Shown: positions 42,924 to 52,564 of the stretch, one piece after another
Layout: each line of letters starts with the position of its first letter
Numbering within the stretch: the stretch's first letter is position 1
Assembly (NCBI GenBank): GCA_044375975.1
Contig: JBILLQ010000009.1
Location: 4,005 to 68,004, forward strand
DNA length: 64,000 nt
Direction of reading: 5' to 3'
DNA from: UBA5018 sp044375975
Lineage (GTDB): Bacteria > Cyanobacteriota > Cyanobacteriia > PCC-6307 > Cyanobiaceae
Program-made: the position numbers and the translations under genes
The notes under the pieces: model-generated
What the model was told of the DNA's origin: nothing
The model's database searches: none
What the model saw: only the letters and a program-made list of their open reading frames with translations

Positions 42924-43862
42924 ATGCCCAAATCCAATCAGATCACAGCCGCAAAGACATCGAAAACTGCAGGCGCCAAAAACAACCACGGCAACATGCC
43001 GGCCAGTTCTGAGCTAAAGAATTCAATTTTACTTTTCAAGAAGCCGGCGGCTGTCAATTCACTGGCCGCGGCTAAGGGCGGCCGCCATTCCAGTACTGCC
43101 TACCAGGAATCGCTTGCCGCCGATGACTTCGTATCCGACTTGGCCTGCCAGGCCCTGCGTCACCAGGCCGTCTGCCACCCCTACCTGGAAGCTCTGGGCA
43201 ACGGGAATCTACCCGATCTGCGCTTTGCTCTCAAAGACTTTGCCCGCCAATATTATGGCTACTCAGCACATTTTCCCCGCTATCTAACCGCCTTGATCTC
43301 CAAGCTCGAGCGACCTGATCACCGCTCAGCCCTGCTAGAAAATCTCACCGAAGAGTCCGGCCAGTATGAGCAGGAAGAATTGGATGAACTTGCTGAGTTT
43401 GGGGTGGCTGCTGAGTGGATCGTCGGCATCCCCCACCCCGAGTTATTCCAGCGCTTTCGCCAGGCCCTGGGAGTGGTCAATACAGGGGCAGTCGACGACC
43501 ATATCGAGGTGATTTGCTGGCGGGAGCAGTTCCTGGCCCTACTGAACAGCGGTAGCGCAGCCGAGGCCTTGGGAGCCCTGGGCCTTGGCACCGAAACGAT
43601 CGTGCAGACGATCTATCAACCTTTCGTGGCGGCCATTCAACAAATTCAGATGGATCCCCGCGACAGCGTGTTTTTCCCGCTACACACCGCCGTAGACGAC
43701 CACCACCAGGCCACCCTCAAGCAGATTGCCGTTGATTTTGCCGCCACTGCCCAGGGTCGCGCCGATCTGACCAAGGGGATGTACAAGGCCCTGGCACTGC
43801 GCAATTCCTTCTGGAGTTGGCTGCACCAACGGGCATTGAAAGCCGATGCCCTGGCGGCCTGA
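42924..43862 (+). CDS. Heme-oxygenase-like iron-containing redox enzyme
   Basis: After a basic, low-complexity N-terminus of about 60 residues comes an all-helical domain like the TenA/PqqC/heme-oxygenase-like iron enzymes: LKDFARQYYGYSAHFPRYLT, NLTEESGQYEQEELDELAEF, GAVDDHIEVICWREQFLALL and LHTAVDDHHQATLKQIAVD. The Glu, His and Asp-x3-His positions resemble ligands of heme-oxygenase-like diiron oxidases, which oxidise amines or fatty acids. The substrate is unknown. A cupin gene follows 72 bases later on the same strand, suggesting a two-gene pathway or regulator. Confidence 0.7.
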   Translation: MPKSNQITAAKTSKTAGAKNNHGNMPASSELKNSILLFKKPAAVNSLAAAKGGRHSSTAYQESLAADDFVSDLACQALRHQAVCHPYLEALGNGNLPDLRFALKDFARQYYGYSAHFPRYLTALISKLERPDHRSALLENLTEESGQYEQEELDELAEFGVAAEWIVGIPHPELFQRFRQALGVVNTGAVDDHIEVICWREQFLALLNSGSAAEALGALGLGTETIVQTIYQPFVAAIQQIQMDPRDSVFFPLHTAVDDHHQATLKQIAVDFAATAQGRADLTKGMYKALALRNSFWSWLHQRALKADALAA

Positions 43863-43934
43863 ATAATAGACAGTCGAATCTTCAAGATACCGCAAGGCCA
43901 ACTTTCCCCATTCAACAATTCGGACACATCAGCC

Positions 43935-44468
43935 ATGAATCACGAGGCAATCATCGCCGGGATTCACAACCATAAAAATCCAATTCAACCCCCTGCCGAG
44001 CGCTGCGCCTGGCAGCCAGTGGTGAGACCAGGTGCATCCATAGCCACGGCCCAAACCGCCTTAAGTCAAACTCCAGTTCACTACCAGCATTGTGATCGGC
44101 GTCTAGGGGTGGATTTTCAAGTGTTCAAACTACCTTTCGGCTCCCTACAGGCCATCGATCCGCGCCTGGTGCGCATCCCCCCCGGCGCCTGCAATGAAAA
44201 GCATCGCCATGCCCATGAGTCGTTATTTGTAGTGCTAGAGGGTGAAGTGGAAATTCTGATCGGCTCCCACAAGGTCACCCTTGGCTGTGGAGGCATCGCC
44301 CATGTGCCCCGCTGGCTGGTTCACCAAAGCCGTAACATTTCCCTGGAGCACGAGCTGCTCTTGCTAGCGATTACAGATTTTGGCCTCACTTCTTCCGTAC
44401 TGGGAGACTACGACAGCCGCAGCCGCTTGCGGCTGGGCGGCATAGACGCCTTCGCCTCGACCAAGTAG
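43935..44468 (+). CDS. Cupin-domain protein paired with the iron enzyme
   Basis: This 177-residue protein has a single cupin barrel in its second half: RIPPGACNEKHRHAHESLFV carries the metal-binding HxHxxxE pattern, and VLEGEVEILIGSHKVTLGCG and HVPRWLVHQSRN carry the second motif with the last His. The N-terminal ~60 residues are not recognised. It probably binds a metal and either an organic substrate or a product of the upstream enzyme. It is likely co-transcribed with that gene. Confidence 0.75.
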   Translation: MNHEAIIAGIHNHKNPIQPPAERCAWQPVVRPGASIATAQTALSQTPVHYQHCDRRLGVDFQVFKLPFGSLQAIDPRLVRIPPGACNEKHRHAHESLFVVLEGEVEILIGSHKVTLGCGGIAHVPRWLVHQSRNISLEHELLLLAITDFGLTSSVLGDYDSRSRLRLGGIDAFASTK

Positions 44469-44730
44469 GCAGCAGCCATCCACCCCTGACCACCACCCTA
44501 TTGTTAAGCTATATTAATTCGACACGAATTACTCAAATAGTTTCAGCAAGTTTGCGCGATAATAACGAGCAAGCAAATCCAAAAGGCCGTCGCAAACAGG
44601 TTGATCGCCAACAGGCCGGCCATCGCCAGCTGGCTCCAGGAGCAAACTCAATTATACAAATGACCCGGGGCATGCTGTTGATGGCTTAGCCTAGGGCTGG
44701 GAGCCGTAAAGTGGGGAACTATCATGCTCA

Positions 44731-46422
44731 TCAACCACTGATGGGCAGTTTTTCGCTATATTTACTGATCAACTGCTTGAAATAAGTAGGCTCTCCCAAC
44801 CCAGGCTGAATTGCCTGGAGCAGGGCAAGGGCATCTTCGGGGCGACCTTCCTGGTGGGCCCGCTGGGCTGCGTTGATGCCGTCGGCGAACAGCAGCTGCT
44901 GCTCAGTTGCCCCATGGCGACTGGCGATCAGCTCGAACAGCTCCATCGGCTGACTGAACCCCTTTAGCCGGGTTTTACCCACCTTGACAATCAAATAGTT
45001 GGCAGCGGCTGGGCCGAGGGCCTGCACCATATCGGTGCTGGCAAGAATTCGGGTACCAAATATACGGTTACTAAACTCAAGGCGCTGGGCAAGATTAACC
45101 CGGTCGCCAATAATCGTGTAATTAACTCGTTCACGGGGGCCGATGTTACCGACCACAACAGAGCCGTAGTCGATGCCAAAAGTGGTATGGAAAGCAACAG
45201 AACGACCCTCTTCCTTCCACTGGACGTTCAGAGCATCAAGCCGCTCGCGGCAATGCAAGGCAGCCTCCACACAGGCAACAGCCGGATGATCAACGCTATC
45301 TGGAGCGCCCCAGAAAAGCAGGGCACTGTCACCAATGTACTTGTCAAGCACCCCTTGGGTGGCCGTGGCCGCCTCGTTAATGATGGCGAAGTACTGATTG
45401 AGCAGCTGCAGCACTTGCTCCGGATCAAGGTTTTCACACAAGCCGGTAAAACCACGAATATCGGTAAACATAATTGCCAGAGACCGTATTTCGCCACTTA
45501 AATTTAGAGAAGATCTGTTAAGAACCAACTTGCGCACAAGGGCACTTGGCACATAGGAATTGAACTCCGAGAGAGCCGACTGAACCGTGCCGAGTGAGCT
45601 AATGATTTGATGGACTTCATGAATCCATCCTGCGGCGATCAACCGCTCCTTCAGAGAACCAAATTCGAGTCGAGAGATGGCCTGCAGGCTCTGATGTATG
45701 TAGCGCAGCGGATCACTTATCTGGCTGCCTACAAATGCCGCCAGTGGCAGGGTGAGCAACAAGCTCAGCAGATAAGATTGGGCTAGATTCCTTAGGATGA
45801 GGTCTCGATCAATGATTACCTGCTCAGCGGAGATATCAATACCGAGCACCGCTTCAAAGCTGCCATCGCGTCGGAGCAGCGGTATATAGGCCGACAGCCA
45901 GGTGCCCCACTGATCGCTCACGAATGCGCGGTCCACCTCAAGGCGGCCAGTCTTCCAGACACGATGCAACGCATCAGTGCTATTACTGGTGAGCATTACC
46001 ACGCCGGTATCGGTGAACTCCCTGCTGCTATAAGGTGTACCGTCCACGACGAACACATAGCGGGAAAAAGGATTCTTAATTGGCTCCTTCGCCTTACGCA
46101 GAGTGTAGATGAAGCGGGTGCCACGGATGTGCTGCAGCGCCGAAGTGAGCACAGCATGGACCTGTCGAAATGCAGGCGTTTTCATCTGGCTTGGTTGCTG
46201 TAGCGTGGCAATCAGATCAGCATCCAGCCGGGAAGCCAGCAACTCAGCGGAGTCCCGTAGCCGCAGGGCGGTGTTTTGATTGGCGATTTCGAGGCTGCTG
46301 CGCAGCACGAATAGACTCGTCACCAGGGTGGTAAGGGTGGCGGTGCCGGCGAACACCAGCGCCAGCGTCGGCGCAATGTAGGGACGACGAAACCGCAGGC
46401 GGGGCCAGGGCAGTTGGGGCAT
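44731..46422 (-). CDS. Membrane-bound class III adenylate/guanylate cyclase
   Basis: The ATG at 46422 (MPQLPWPRLRFRRPYIAPTL) gives about 563 residues. A first membrane helix (TLALVFAGTATLTTLVTSLF) is followed by an extracytoplasmic sensor region, a second helix (YLLSLLLTLPLAAFVGSQIS), a HAMP-like linker and the cyclase domain. That domain shows both metal Asp residues (MFTDIRGFTGL and DKYIGDSALLFWG) and NYTIIGDRVNLAQRLE. It makes a cyclic nucleotide in response to an unknown external signal. The frame is open further upstream to 46668, through a broken hydroxylase gene, so that start is less likely. Confidence 0.88.
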   Translation of the reverse strand: MPQLPWPRLRFRRPYIAPTLALVFAGTATLTTLVTSLFVLRSSLEIANQNTALRLRDSAELLASRLDADLIATLQQPSQMKTPAFRQVHAVLTSALQHIRGTRFIYTLRKAKEPIKNPFSRYVFVVDGTPYSSREFTDTGVVMLTSNSTDALHRVWKTGRLEVDRAFVSDQWGTWLSAYIPLLRRDGSFEAVLGIDISAEQVIIDRDLILRNLAQSYLLSLLLTLPLAAFVGSQISDPLRYIHQSLQAISRLEFGSLKERLIAAGWIHEVHQIISSLGTVQSALSEFNSYVPSALVRKLVLNRSSLNLSGEIRSLAIMFTDIRGFTGLCENLDPEQVLQLLNQYFAIINEAATATQGVLDKYIGDSALLFWGAPDSVDHPAVACVEAALHCRERLDALNVQWKEEGRSVAFHTTFGIDYGSVVVGNIGPRERVNYTIIGDRVNLAQRLEFSNRIFGTRILASTDMVQALGPAAANYLIVKVGKTRLKGFSQPMELFELIASRHGATEQQLLFADGINAAQRAHQEGRPEDALALLQAIQPGLGEPTYFKQLISKYSEKLPISG

Positions 46423-46454
46423 GGCGATCAGCAGGCGCTGGCGAACAGGTGATC

Positions 46455-46661
46455 TCAAAAGGTGAGGATCAGGCCGAAGTTGCCCAAGGGGTTGCTGTGG
46501 TGACGCAGCTGATGGTGGACGGCGTGCAGGCGATGCAGCCTGTTCCAGGGAGCGGACCAACGGGCCAGCCTGTGGATGCCATAGGCCATCCCGAGCCAAA
46601 CCAGCGTCACCGTGGCGAAGAAAAGTATCTCTTGCACCATCGGCATTCCAGTGCTTGACAT
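46455..46661 (-). pseudogene. N-terminal fragment of a fatty-acid hydroxylase/sterol desaturase-type protein
   Basis: ATG 46661 gives about 68 residues: one hydrophobic helix (EILFFATVTLVWLGMAYGIH) and the His-rich HRLHRLHAVHHQLRHHSNPL typical of this membrane diiron family. Complete members have about 200-300 residues and further His boxes; this one stops at 46455, about 32 bases before the cyclase start. It is a truncated remnant on the same strand as the cyclase. Confidence 0.6.
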
Positions 46662-46703
46662 GCAGCAATAATAAACGATAAGAGTATTTTTATAAACCAG
46701 CAA

Positions 46704-47311
46704 GGCCGCTCACCGATTCCCAGACCTTGAAGGTGCGGCGGCCCGGGAGGCGGAGATTGCCTGACCAGGGCCAAAATGGCCCACGTCGAACATTAACTCA
46801 GCAAATTCCACGAAAATGAAAGATGCCGCAGCGGAGCAAACACAATACCCAGCGCCTGATTAGATCTAATTACAGGGTGATCAAGCGCCACCAGGCACAA
46901 GAACGAGCCAAACAGCATCACCTTTTCTTCAAATCCTGCAGGCCGAGCCTATCGCGGCTACCAATTAAGTGAAAAAATCCTACGGTCCGGGCCACGGTCA
47001 ATTCTTCAAGCTGGCAATAAATTTACACTAATATTCTTAGCCTGGTCGGCCAGTCAAGACAACTTCGCCAGTGAAGGATTCCAAGCCATGGGATGACTCC
47101 CCCCCAGCAAACTCTCTGTATTTTAGCTGTTATTTCCATGGCTATACCCTAGGCACCTGACACCAAATCAATCCAGCAGCTGCGGTTCAGCGGATCTCGG
47201 CGATAGCCCTATCGGCATGCCGCCGCCAGTTCAAGGCAGCCTGAAAGCGTCCGCCTTGAACTGGCGGCTGCGGCGGGTGGCTGTCAGAGTGGCGATGGCT
47301 CAGCCCTCCCC
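46704..47311. other. Intergenic region between the cyclase and urease loci
   Basis: No credible gene was seen. Bases 46975-47010 weakly resemble the inverted-repeat end at 18600-18638 (shared CCACGG.CAATTC). No clear NtcA site was found before ureA. Confidence 0.4.
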
Positions 47312-47617
47312 ATGCATCTCACCCCCCAGGAGAAAGACAAGCTCCTGATCGTGACCGCCGCCCTGTTGGCCGAGCGGCGCTTGAACAGAGGCCTGCGGCT
47401 CAACTATCCAGAAGCGGTCGCCTGGCTCAGTTTTCAGGTGCTGGAAGGGGCCCGCGATGGCAAGAGCGTGGCTGAGTTGATGGCCGAGGGCAGCACCTGG
47501 CTGCGCCGCGATCAAGTGATGACCGGCGTGCCAGAGCTGGTGTCGGAGGTGCAGATCGAAGCGGTGTTTCTCGATGGCACCAAGCTGGTGACCCTGCACG
47601 AGCCCATCCGCGCCTAG
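47312..47617 (+). CDS. ureA: Urease gamma subunit
   Basis: This 101-residue small structural subunit of nickel urease reads MHLTPQEKDKLLIVTAALLA, RRLNRGLRLNYPEAVAWLS and EVQIEAVFLDGTKLVTLHEP. Length is standard. It is the first gene of a three-gene cluster ureABC; no ureDEFG accessory genes appear in this window. Confidence 0.95.
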   Translation: MHLTPQEKDKLLIVTAALLAERRLNRGLRLNYPEAVAWLSFQVLEGARDGKSVAELMAEGSTWLRRDQVMTGVPELVSEVQIEAVFLDGTKLVTLHEPIRA

Positions 47618-47718
47618 GCCCGCCCCAAGCAGTGCCTTTTCCCCGAGCCGCCTTTGCCGATTAGCCCTCCTCTAGCAGCTCTCCCCCAGTCGCCTTTCCC
47701 CAGTCGCTTCTCGCCCCC

Positions 47719-48066
47719 ATGTCTTCCCTGGCCACCGGCGATCCCTTCGCCCAAGCGCTCATCCCCGGTGAACTGATGCCGGAGGCCGGCGAGCTGGTGC
47801 TCAATGCCGGCAGGCCCGTAACCACGATCACGGTGGCCAACACCGGCGATCGGCCGGTGCAGATCGGCTCCCACTTCCACTTCTACGAGGCCAATGGTGC
47901 CCTGGAATTTGAGCGCGAGGCCGCCCGCGGCCAGCGGCTCGACATCCCCGCCGGCACCGCCATGCGCTTTGAACCCGGCGATAGCCGCTCGGTGAACCTG
48001 GTGCCCTACGTCGGTGGCCGCCGCGTGGTTGGCTTCAACGGACTGATCAACGGCCCCCTCGACTGA
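47719..48066 (+). CDS. ureB: Urease beta subunit
   Basis: This 115-residue subunit reads IPGELMPEAGELVLNAGRPV, VANTGDRPVQIGSHFHFYEA, LDIPAGTAMRFEPGDSRSVN and the C-terminal GGRRVVGFNGLINGPLD. It packs against UreC in the (UreABC)3 trimer. It is separated from ureA by about 100 bases and from ureC by about 40. Confidence 0.95.
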   Translation: MSSLATGDPFAQALIPGELMPEAGELVLNAGRPVTTITVANTGDRPVQIGSHFHFYEANGALEFEREAARGQRLDIPAGTAMRFEPGDSRSVNLVPYVGGRRVVGFNGLINGPLD

Positions 48067-48104
48067 GTTCGGCCCGCCGCCCTGCTCCCATCCCCGCCTC
48101 CGCC

Positions 48105-49814
48105 ATGCCCTACCGGATTTCCCGCCGCGCCTACGCCGAGACCTACGGCCCCACCACCGGTGATCGGCTGCGCCTGGCCGACACCGAGCTGATATTGGAG
48201 GTGGAAAAAGACTTCACCAGCTACGGCGACGAGGTGAAGTTTGGCGGTGGCAAGGTGATTCGCGATGGCATGGGCCAGGCCCAGACCAGCCGGGCAGAGG
48301 GGGCCGTGGACACGGTGATCACCAACGCCCTGATCCTGGATTGGTGGGGGATTGTCAAGGCGGACATCGGCCTGCGCGATGGCCGCATTGTGGCGATCGG
48401 CAAGGCGGGCAATCCCGATATTCAAGACGGCGTTAACATAGTTGTGGGTCCCGGCACCGAGGCCATAGCCGGCGAGGGCCACATCCTCACCGCTGGTGCC
48501 ATCGATACCCACATCCACTTCATCTGCCCCCAGCAAATTGAGACGGCCCTGGCCTCCGGGGTGACCACCTTGCTGGGGGGCGGCACCGGCCCGGCCACCG
48601 GCACCAACGCCACCACCTGCACCCCTGGCGCCTTTCACCTGGCGCGGATGCTGCAGGCGGCGGAGGGTCTGCCGATCAACCTGGGCTTCTTTGGCAAGGG
48701 CAACGCCAGCACCCCAGAGGCCATAGAGGAACAGATCCGCGCCGGAGCCTGCGCCCTCAAGTTGCATGAAGACTGGGGCACCACCCCGGCGGCGATCGAC
48801 TGCTGCCTCAGCGTCGCCGATCGCTACGACGTGCAGGTGTGCATTCACACCGACACCCTCAACGAGGCCGGCTTCGTGGAGGACACGATTCGGGCCATTG
48901 GCGGCCGCACCATCCACACCTTCCATACCGAGGGGGCCGGCGGCGGCCACGCACCGGACATCATTCGCATCTGCGGGGAGGCGAATGTATTGCCAAGCTC
49001 CACCAACCCCACTCGGCCCTATACAAAAAATACCCTGGAAGAACATTTAGATATGCTGATGGTCTGCCACCATCTGGATCCCAAAATACCGGAAGATGTG
49101 GCCTTCGCTGAATCACGTATTCGCCGGGAAACAATCGCGGCAGAAGATATCCTCCACGACCTGGGCGCCTTTAGCATCATCGCCAGCGACTCCCAGGCGA
49201 TGGGCCGGGTGGGAGAGGTGATCATCCGCACCTTCCAGACGGCCCACAAGATGAAGGTGCAACGGGGACCCCTAGCCGAGGATTCCAGTCGCAACGACAA
49301 CAACCGCCTGAAACGATATATCGCAAAGGTAACAATCAACCCAGCGATCGCCCATGGCATTGAAAGCCAAGTGGGCTCCGTTGCCGTGGGTAAGTTGGCC
49401 GATCTGGTGCTCTGGAAACCGGGGTTCTTTGGGGTGAAGCCGGAGTTGGTGCTCAAGGGCGGTTCGATCGTCTGGGCCCAGATGGGCGATGCCAATGCCT
49501 CGATCCCCACCCCCGGGCCGGTGCATGGCCGGCCGATGTTCGCGGCCTTTGGCAAGGCCCTGGCCCCCAGCTGCCTCACCTTCTTGAGCCAGGCCGCCCT
49601 GGATGCGGATCTTCCCCGCAAGCTGGGCCTCAGCCGCCCCTGTGTGCCGGTGCAGCACACCCGCGATATCGGCAAGGCGGCCATGCGCAACAACAGTGCC
49701 CTGCCGCAGGTGAGCGTGGATCCTCAAACCTATGAGGTGTTCGCCGATGGCCAGCTGCTCACCTGCGAGCCAGCCGAGGTGCTGCCCATGGCCCAGCGCT
49801 ACTTTCTGCTCTGA
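48105..49814 (+). CDS. ureC: Urease alpha subunit (catalytic)
   Basis: This 569-residue amidohydrolase subunit holds the dinuclear nickel centre that hydrolyses urea to ammonia and carbamate. Metal-binding His residues are in DTHIHFICPQQ, the carbamylated Lys in LKLHEDWGTTP and further ligands in HTFHTEGAGGGHAPD. The flap region is MVCHHLDPKIPEDVAFAESR, with the catalytic His. All are intact and the length is normal. Confidence 0.97.
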   Translation: MPYRISRRAYAETYGPTTGDRLRLADTELILEVEKDFTSYGDEVKFGGGKVIRDGMGQAQTSRAEGAVDTVITNALILDWWGIVKADIGLRDGRIVAIGKAGNPDIQDGVNIVVGPGTEAIAGEGHILTAGAIDTHIHFICPQQIETALASGVTTLLGGGTGPATGTNATTCTPGAFHLARMLQAAEGLPINLGFFGKGNASTPEAIEEQIRAGACALKLHEDWGTTPAAIDCCLSVADRYDVQVCIHTDTLNEAGFVEDTIRAIGGRTIHTFHTEGAGGGHAPDIIRICGEANVLPSSTNPTRPYTKNTLEEHLDMLMVCHHLDPKIPEDVAFAESRIRRETIAAEDILHDLGAFSIIASDSQAMGRVGEVIIRTFQTAHKMKVQRGPLAEDSSRNDNNRLKRYIAKVTINPAIAHGIESQVGSVAVGKLADLVLWKPGFFGVKPELVLKGGSIVWAQMGDANASIPTPGPVHGRPMFAAFGKALAPSCLTFLSQAALDADLPRKLGLSRPCVPVQHTRDIGKAAMRNNSALPQVSVDPQTYEVFADGQLLTCEPAEVLPMAQRYFLL

Positions 49815-49914
49815 GGAACGGTTTAGGCGGCGCTTATGTAGCAATGGCCACGGGCTCTGGCGCCATGGCTCTGCATGATCCCCTGAATACCAGGAGGCCA
49901 GCCGGGAGGCCGCC

Positions 49915-51369
49915 ATGTTCACCGAGTACAAACCAGACCGGGGCTACGACGAATATTTCAGCGCCACCAACGAACCGCGCCAGGCCCTCAAACCACTGCT
50001 CTCCTCCCTGGGGCGGCTGGGACTGGAGGAACTGAACCGCAACCATGCCGCCTCGGGCATGCTGCTCAAGCGCCTGGGGGCCACCTTTCGTCTCAATGGC
50101 TCCGGCTCCCGCGGCGCCGAGCGGATACTGCCCTTTGATCCCCTGCCCAGGTTGATCAGCAGCACCGATTGGCGACTGCTGGAGAAGGGTTTGATCCAGA
50201 GGCTAGAAGCGATTGATTTATTCCTCGCCGATGTTTATGGCGAGCAGCGGATTTTGCGCGATGGCCTGATCCCCCGTGAGGACCTGGAAAGCTCCCAGGG
50301 CTGGCGGCCCCAGTTGCAGGGATTCAAGCCGCCCTTGGGCCGCTGGTGTCACATCTCCGGATTGGATCTGGTGCGGGACGGCCAGGGCACCTGGCGGGTG
50401 CTGGAAGATAACCTGCGCTGTCCTTCTGGGGTGGCCTACTTCCTGGAGAATCGGCGGGTGATGAAGCGGATCTTCCCCAGCCTCTTCGCCGGTCGCACCG
50501 TTCAGCCAATCGACGACTACCCCTCCCACCTGCTGCAGACCCTGCGGGAACTGGCCCCCTGGACCGAATCCCCGAAGGTGGTGCTGCTAACGCCGGGAGT
50601 ATTTAATAGTGCCTACTTCGAGCACTGTTATCTAGCCCAGCAGATGGGCATCCAGCTGGTGGAAGGGCGCGACCTGATCTGCCAGGATCAGAGGGTATGG
50701 ATGCGCAATACCACCGGATTAGAGCCGGTGGATGTGATTTACCGCCGCATTGATGACGACTTCCTCGATCCGTCTGTCTTTCGCAGCGATTCAATCCTGG
50801 GGGTAGCTGGCCTGATGGACTGCTACCGGGCCGGTCGGGTGGCGATCGCCAATGCCCCAGGCACCGGCGTGGCCGACGACAAGCTGATCTATGCCTATGT
50901 GCCGGCAATGATCCGCTACTACTTAGATGAAGAGCCGATCATCGAAAATGTGCCCACCTATCTCTGCCAGCGACCCGATGACCAGGCCTATGTGCTGGAG
51001 CATCTAGGCGAGTTGGTGGTCAAGGCAGTGGCAGAAGCCGGTGGTTACGGCATGCTGATCGGCCCCCATGCCACAGCGGATGAGATCGCCGAATTTGCCA
51101 TCAAGATCAAGGCAAATCCGCGTAATTACATCGCTCAACCCACCCTTGATCTGTCTACGGTGCCCTCGCTGAGCAACGGTGAGCTCTACCCCTGCCATGT
51201 GGATCTGCGGCCCTATGTGCTGCGCGGCAAGGAAGCCTGGGTGAGCCCCGGTGGCCTCACTAGGGTGGCCCTGCGCCGCGGCTCTCTGGTGGTGAATTCC
51301 TCCCAGGGTGGCGGCTGCAAAGACACCTGGATCGTCAGTGACACCCCCGGGGAGCAAGGCCCATGCTGA
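49915..51369 (+). CDS. Circularly permuted ATP-grasp protein
   Basis: This 484-residue protein belongs to the circularly permuted ATP-grasp family (DUF404/DUF407 type): DEYFSATNEPRQALKPLLSS, HISGLDLVRDGQGTWRVLED, NLRCPSGVAYFLENR, DVIYRRIDDDFLDP and VVKAVAEAGGYGMLIG. Such proteins are predicted amide-bond ligases and usually lie beside alpha-E and transglutaminase genes, as here. Its stop overlaps the next start by seven bases. The substrate is unknown; the operon is thought to make and trim a peptide or modify a protein. Confidence 0.9.
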   Translation: MFTEYKPDRGYDEYFSATNEPRQALKPLLSSLGRLGLEELNRNHAASGMLLKRLGATFRLNGSGSRGAERILPFDPLPRLISSTDWRLLEKGLIQRLEAIDLFLADVYGEQRILRDGLIPREDLESSQGWRPQLQGFKPPLGRWCHISGLDLVRDGQGTWRVLEDNLRCPSGVAYFLENRRVMKRIFPSLFAGRTVQPIDDYPSHLLQTLRELAPWTESPKVVLLTPGVFNSAYFEHCYLAQQMGIQLVEGRDLICQDQRVWMRNTTGLEPVDVIYRRIDDDFLDPSVFRSDSILGVAGLMDCYRAGRVAIANAPGTGVADDKLIYAYVPAMIRYYLDEEPIIENVPTYLCQRPDDQAYVLEHLGELVVKAVAEAGGYGMLIGPHATADEIAEFAIKIKANPRNYIAQPTLDLSTVPSLSNGELYPCHVDLRPYVLRGKEAWVSPGGLTRVALRRGSLVVNSSQGGGCKDTWIVSDTPGEQGPC

Positions 51370-52493
51370 GCCGAGTTGCCGACTCGCTTTACTGGATCAA
51401 TCGCTATGTGGAGCGGGCGGAGAACATCTCCCGCTTCGTGGAAGTGAGCGAGGCCATGGCCCTGGACTGCCCGCCGGGCAGCGCTGAGCCCTGGCTACCT
51501 CTAATCGATGCCAATGGCGATCGGGAACTTTTTGATAAGATCTATCCCACAGGCAAATCCGAGGAGGTGGTGCGCTTCCTGGTCCGGGATGAAAAAAATC
51601 CCAGCAGCTTGGTGAATTGCATTGGCGTCGCCCGGGAAAATGCCCGCCAGATTCGCGATGTGATCACCACGGAGATGTGGGAGCAGATCAATGATCTGCA
51701 CTGGAGCATCCAGGAGGGTGAGAGTTTTTGGGATCAGCCTCCCCAGGAGCAATTGCGGGAGATTCGTCGCGGTTGCCAGCTGTTCTATGGCATCACTGAT
51801 GCCACTTTGAGTCGAGATCACTCCTGGCAATTCAGTCGCCTCGGACGCCTGCTAGAAAGGGCTGAAAAGACGACAAGAATCCTGGATGTTAAGTATTTCC
51901 TGCTGCTGCCAAGCCCTGAGGATGTGGGTGGAGTGCTCGATGAGTTGCAGTGGATTTCGTTGCTGCGCTGTGCCGGTGCCTATCAGATGTTTCGCCAGTC
52001 GCGTCAGCAGATGATTGAACCAAAAGCGGTGGCCAGCTTTCTATTGCTCGATCCCAGCTTTCCCCGCTCGGTGCGCTACTGCCTGGAGCGGATTAAGGAT
52101 ACCCTCAGGATCGTCAGTGGTCGTTCCCTGCCCGGCGCCCCCGATGCCCTGGAGTGCCTCAGCGGCCTGACGCTGGCACGCTGGAGCTATACCAGCATCG
52201 ACGAGCTAATTGCCGATGGTTTGCACGAGGCGATCGATAGCCTGCAGAGCGATCTCAACCGCCTGCACAACTTGATTGAGCAGCGTTACTTCGTGGCCGC
52301 CAGCCTCTCCCCCTCTGATCTCTCCGAGCCCATGGTTGCTGGCCAGCTCTCAGCTAGCCAGCCCCCAGACGGCCCCACTGCCGATACCATCACCCCTGCA
52401 AACCCCACCCCGGCGGAGCTCTCCCCGGCAAACCTCACCCCGGCGAAGCAGACTACTTCTAACCTCACCCAGACGGCTTCATTACATAACTGA
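51363..52493 (+). CDS. Alpha-E domain protein
   Basis: This 376-residue, all-helical protein starts MLSRVADSLYWINRYVERAE, the hallmark of the alpha-E family, and continues to LRCAGAYQMFRQSRQQMIEP and FLLLDPSFPRSVRYCLERIK. It partners the ATP-grasp gene it overlaps. The last ~45 residues are Pro/Thr/Ala-rich 5-residue repeats (TPANP TPAEL SPANL TPAKQ TTSNL), from a 15-bp tandem repeat at about 52389-52478, and are not part of the family domain. Confidence 0.9.
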   Translation: MLSRVADSLYWINRYVERAENISRFVEVSEAMALDCPPGSAEPWLPLIDANGDRELFDKIYPTGKSEEVVRFLVRDEKNPSSLVNCIGVARENARQIRDVITTEMWEQINDLHWSIQEGESFWDQPPQEQLREIRRGCQLFYGITDATLSRDHSWQFSRLGRLLERAEKTTRILDVKYFLLLPSPEDVGGVLDELQWISLLRCAGAYQMFRQSRQQMIEPKAVASFLLLDPSFPRSVRYCLERIKDTLRIVSGRSLPGAPDALECLSGLTLARWSYTSIDELIADGLHEAIDSLQSDLNRLHNLIEQRYFVAASLSPSDLSEPMVAGQLSASQPPDGPTADTITPANPTPAELSPANLTPAKQTTSNLTQTASLHN

Positions 52494-52564
52494 TCCTTTT
52501 ACTGAAAAATCCCTGGCATTAGCCACCTCCCCAGACAAGATCCTCTAGCCAGCCCGGTTCCGGC

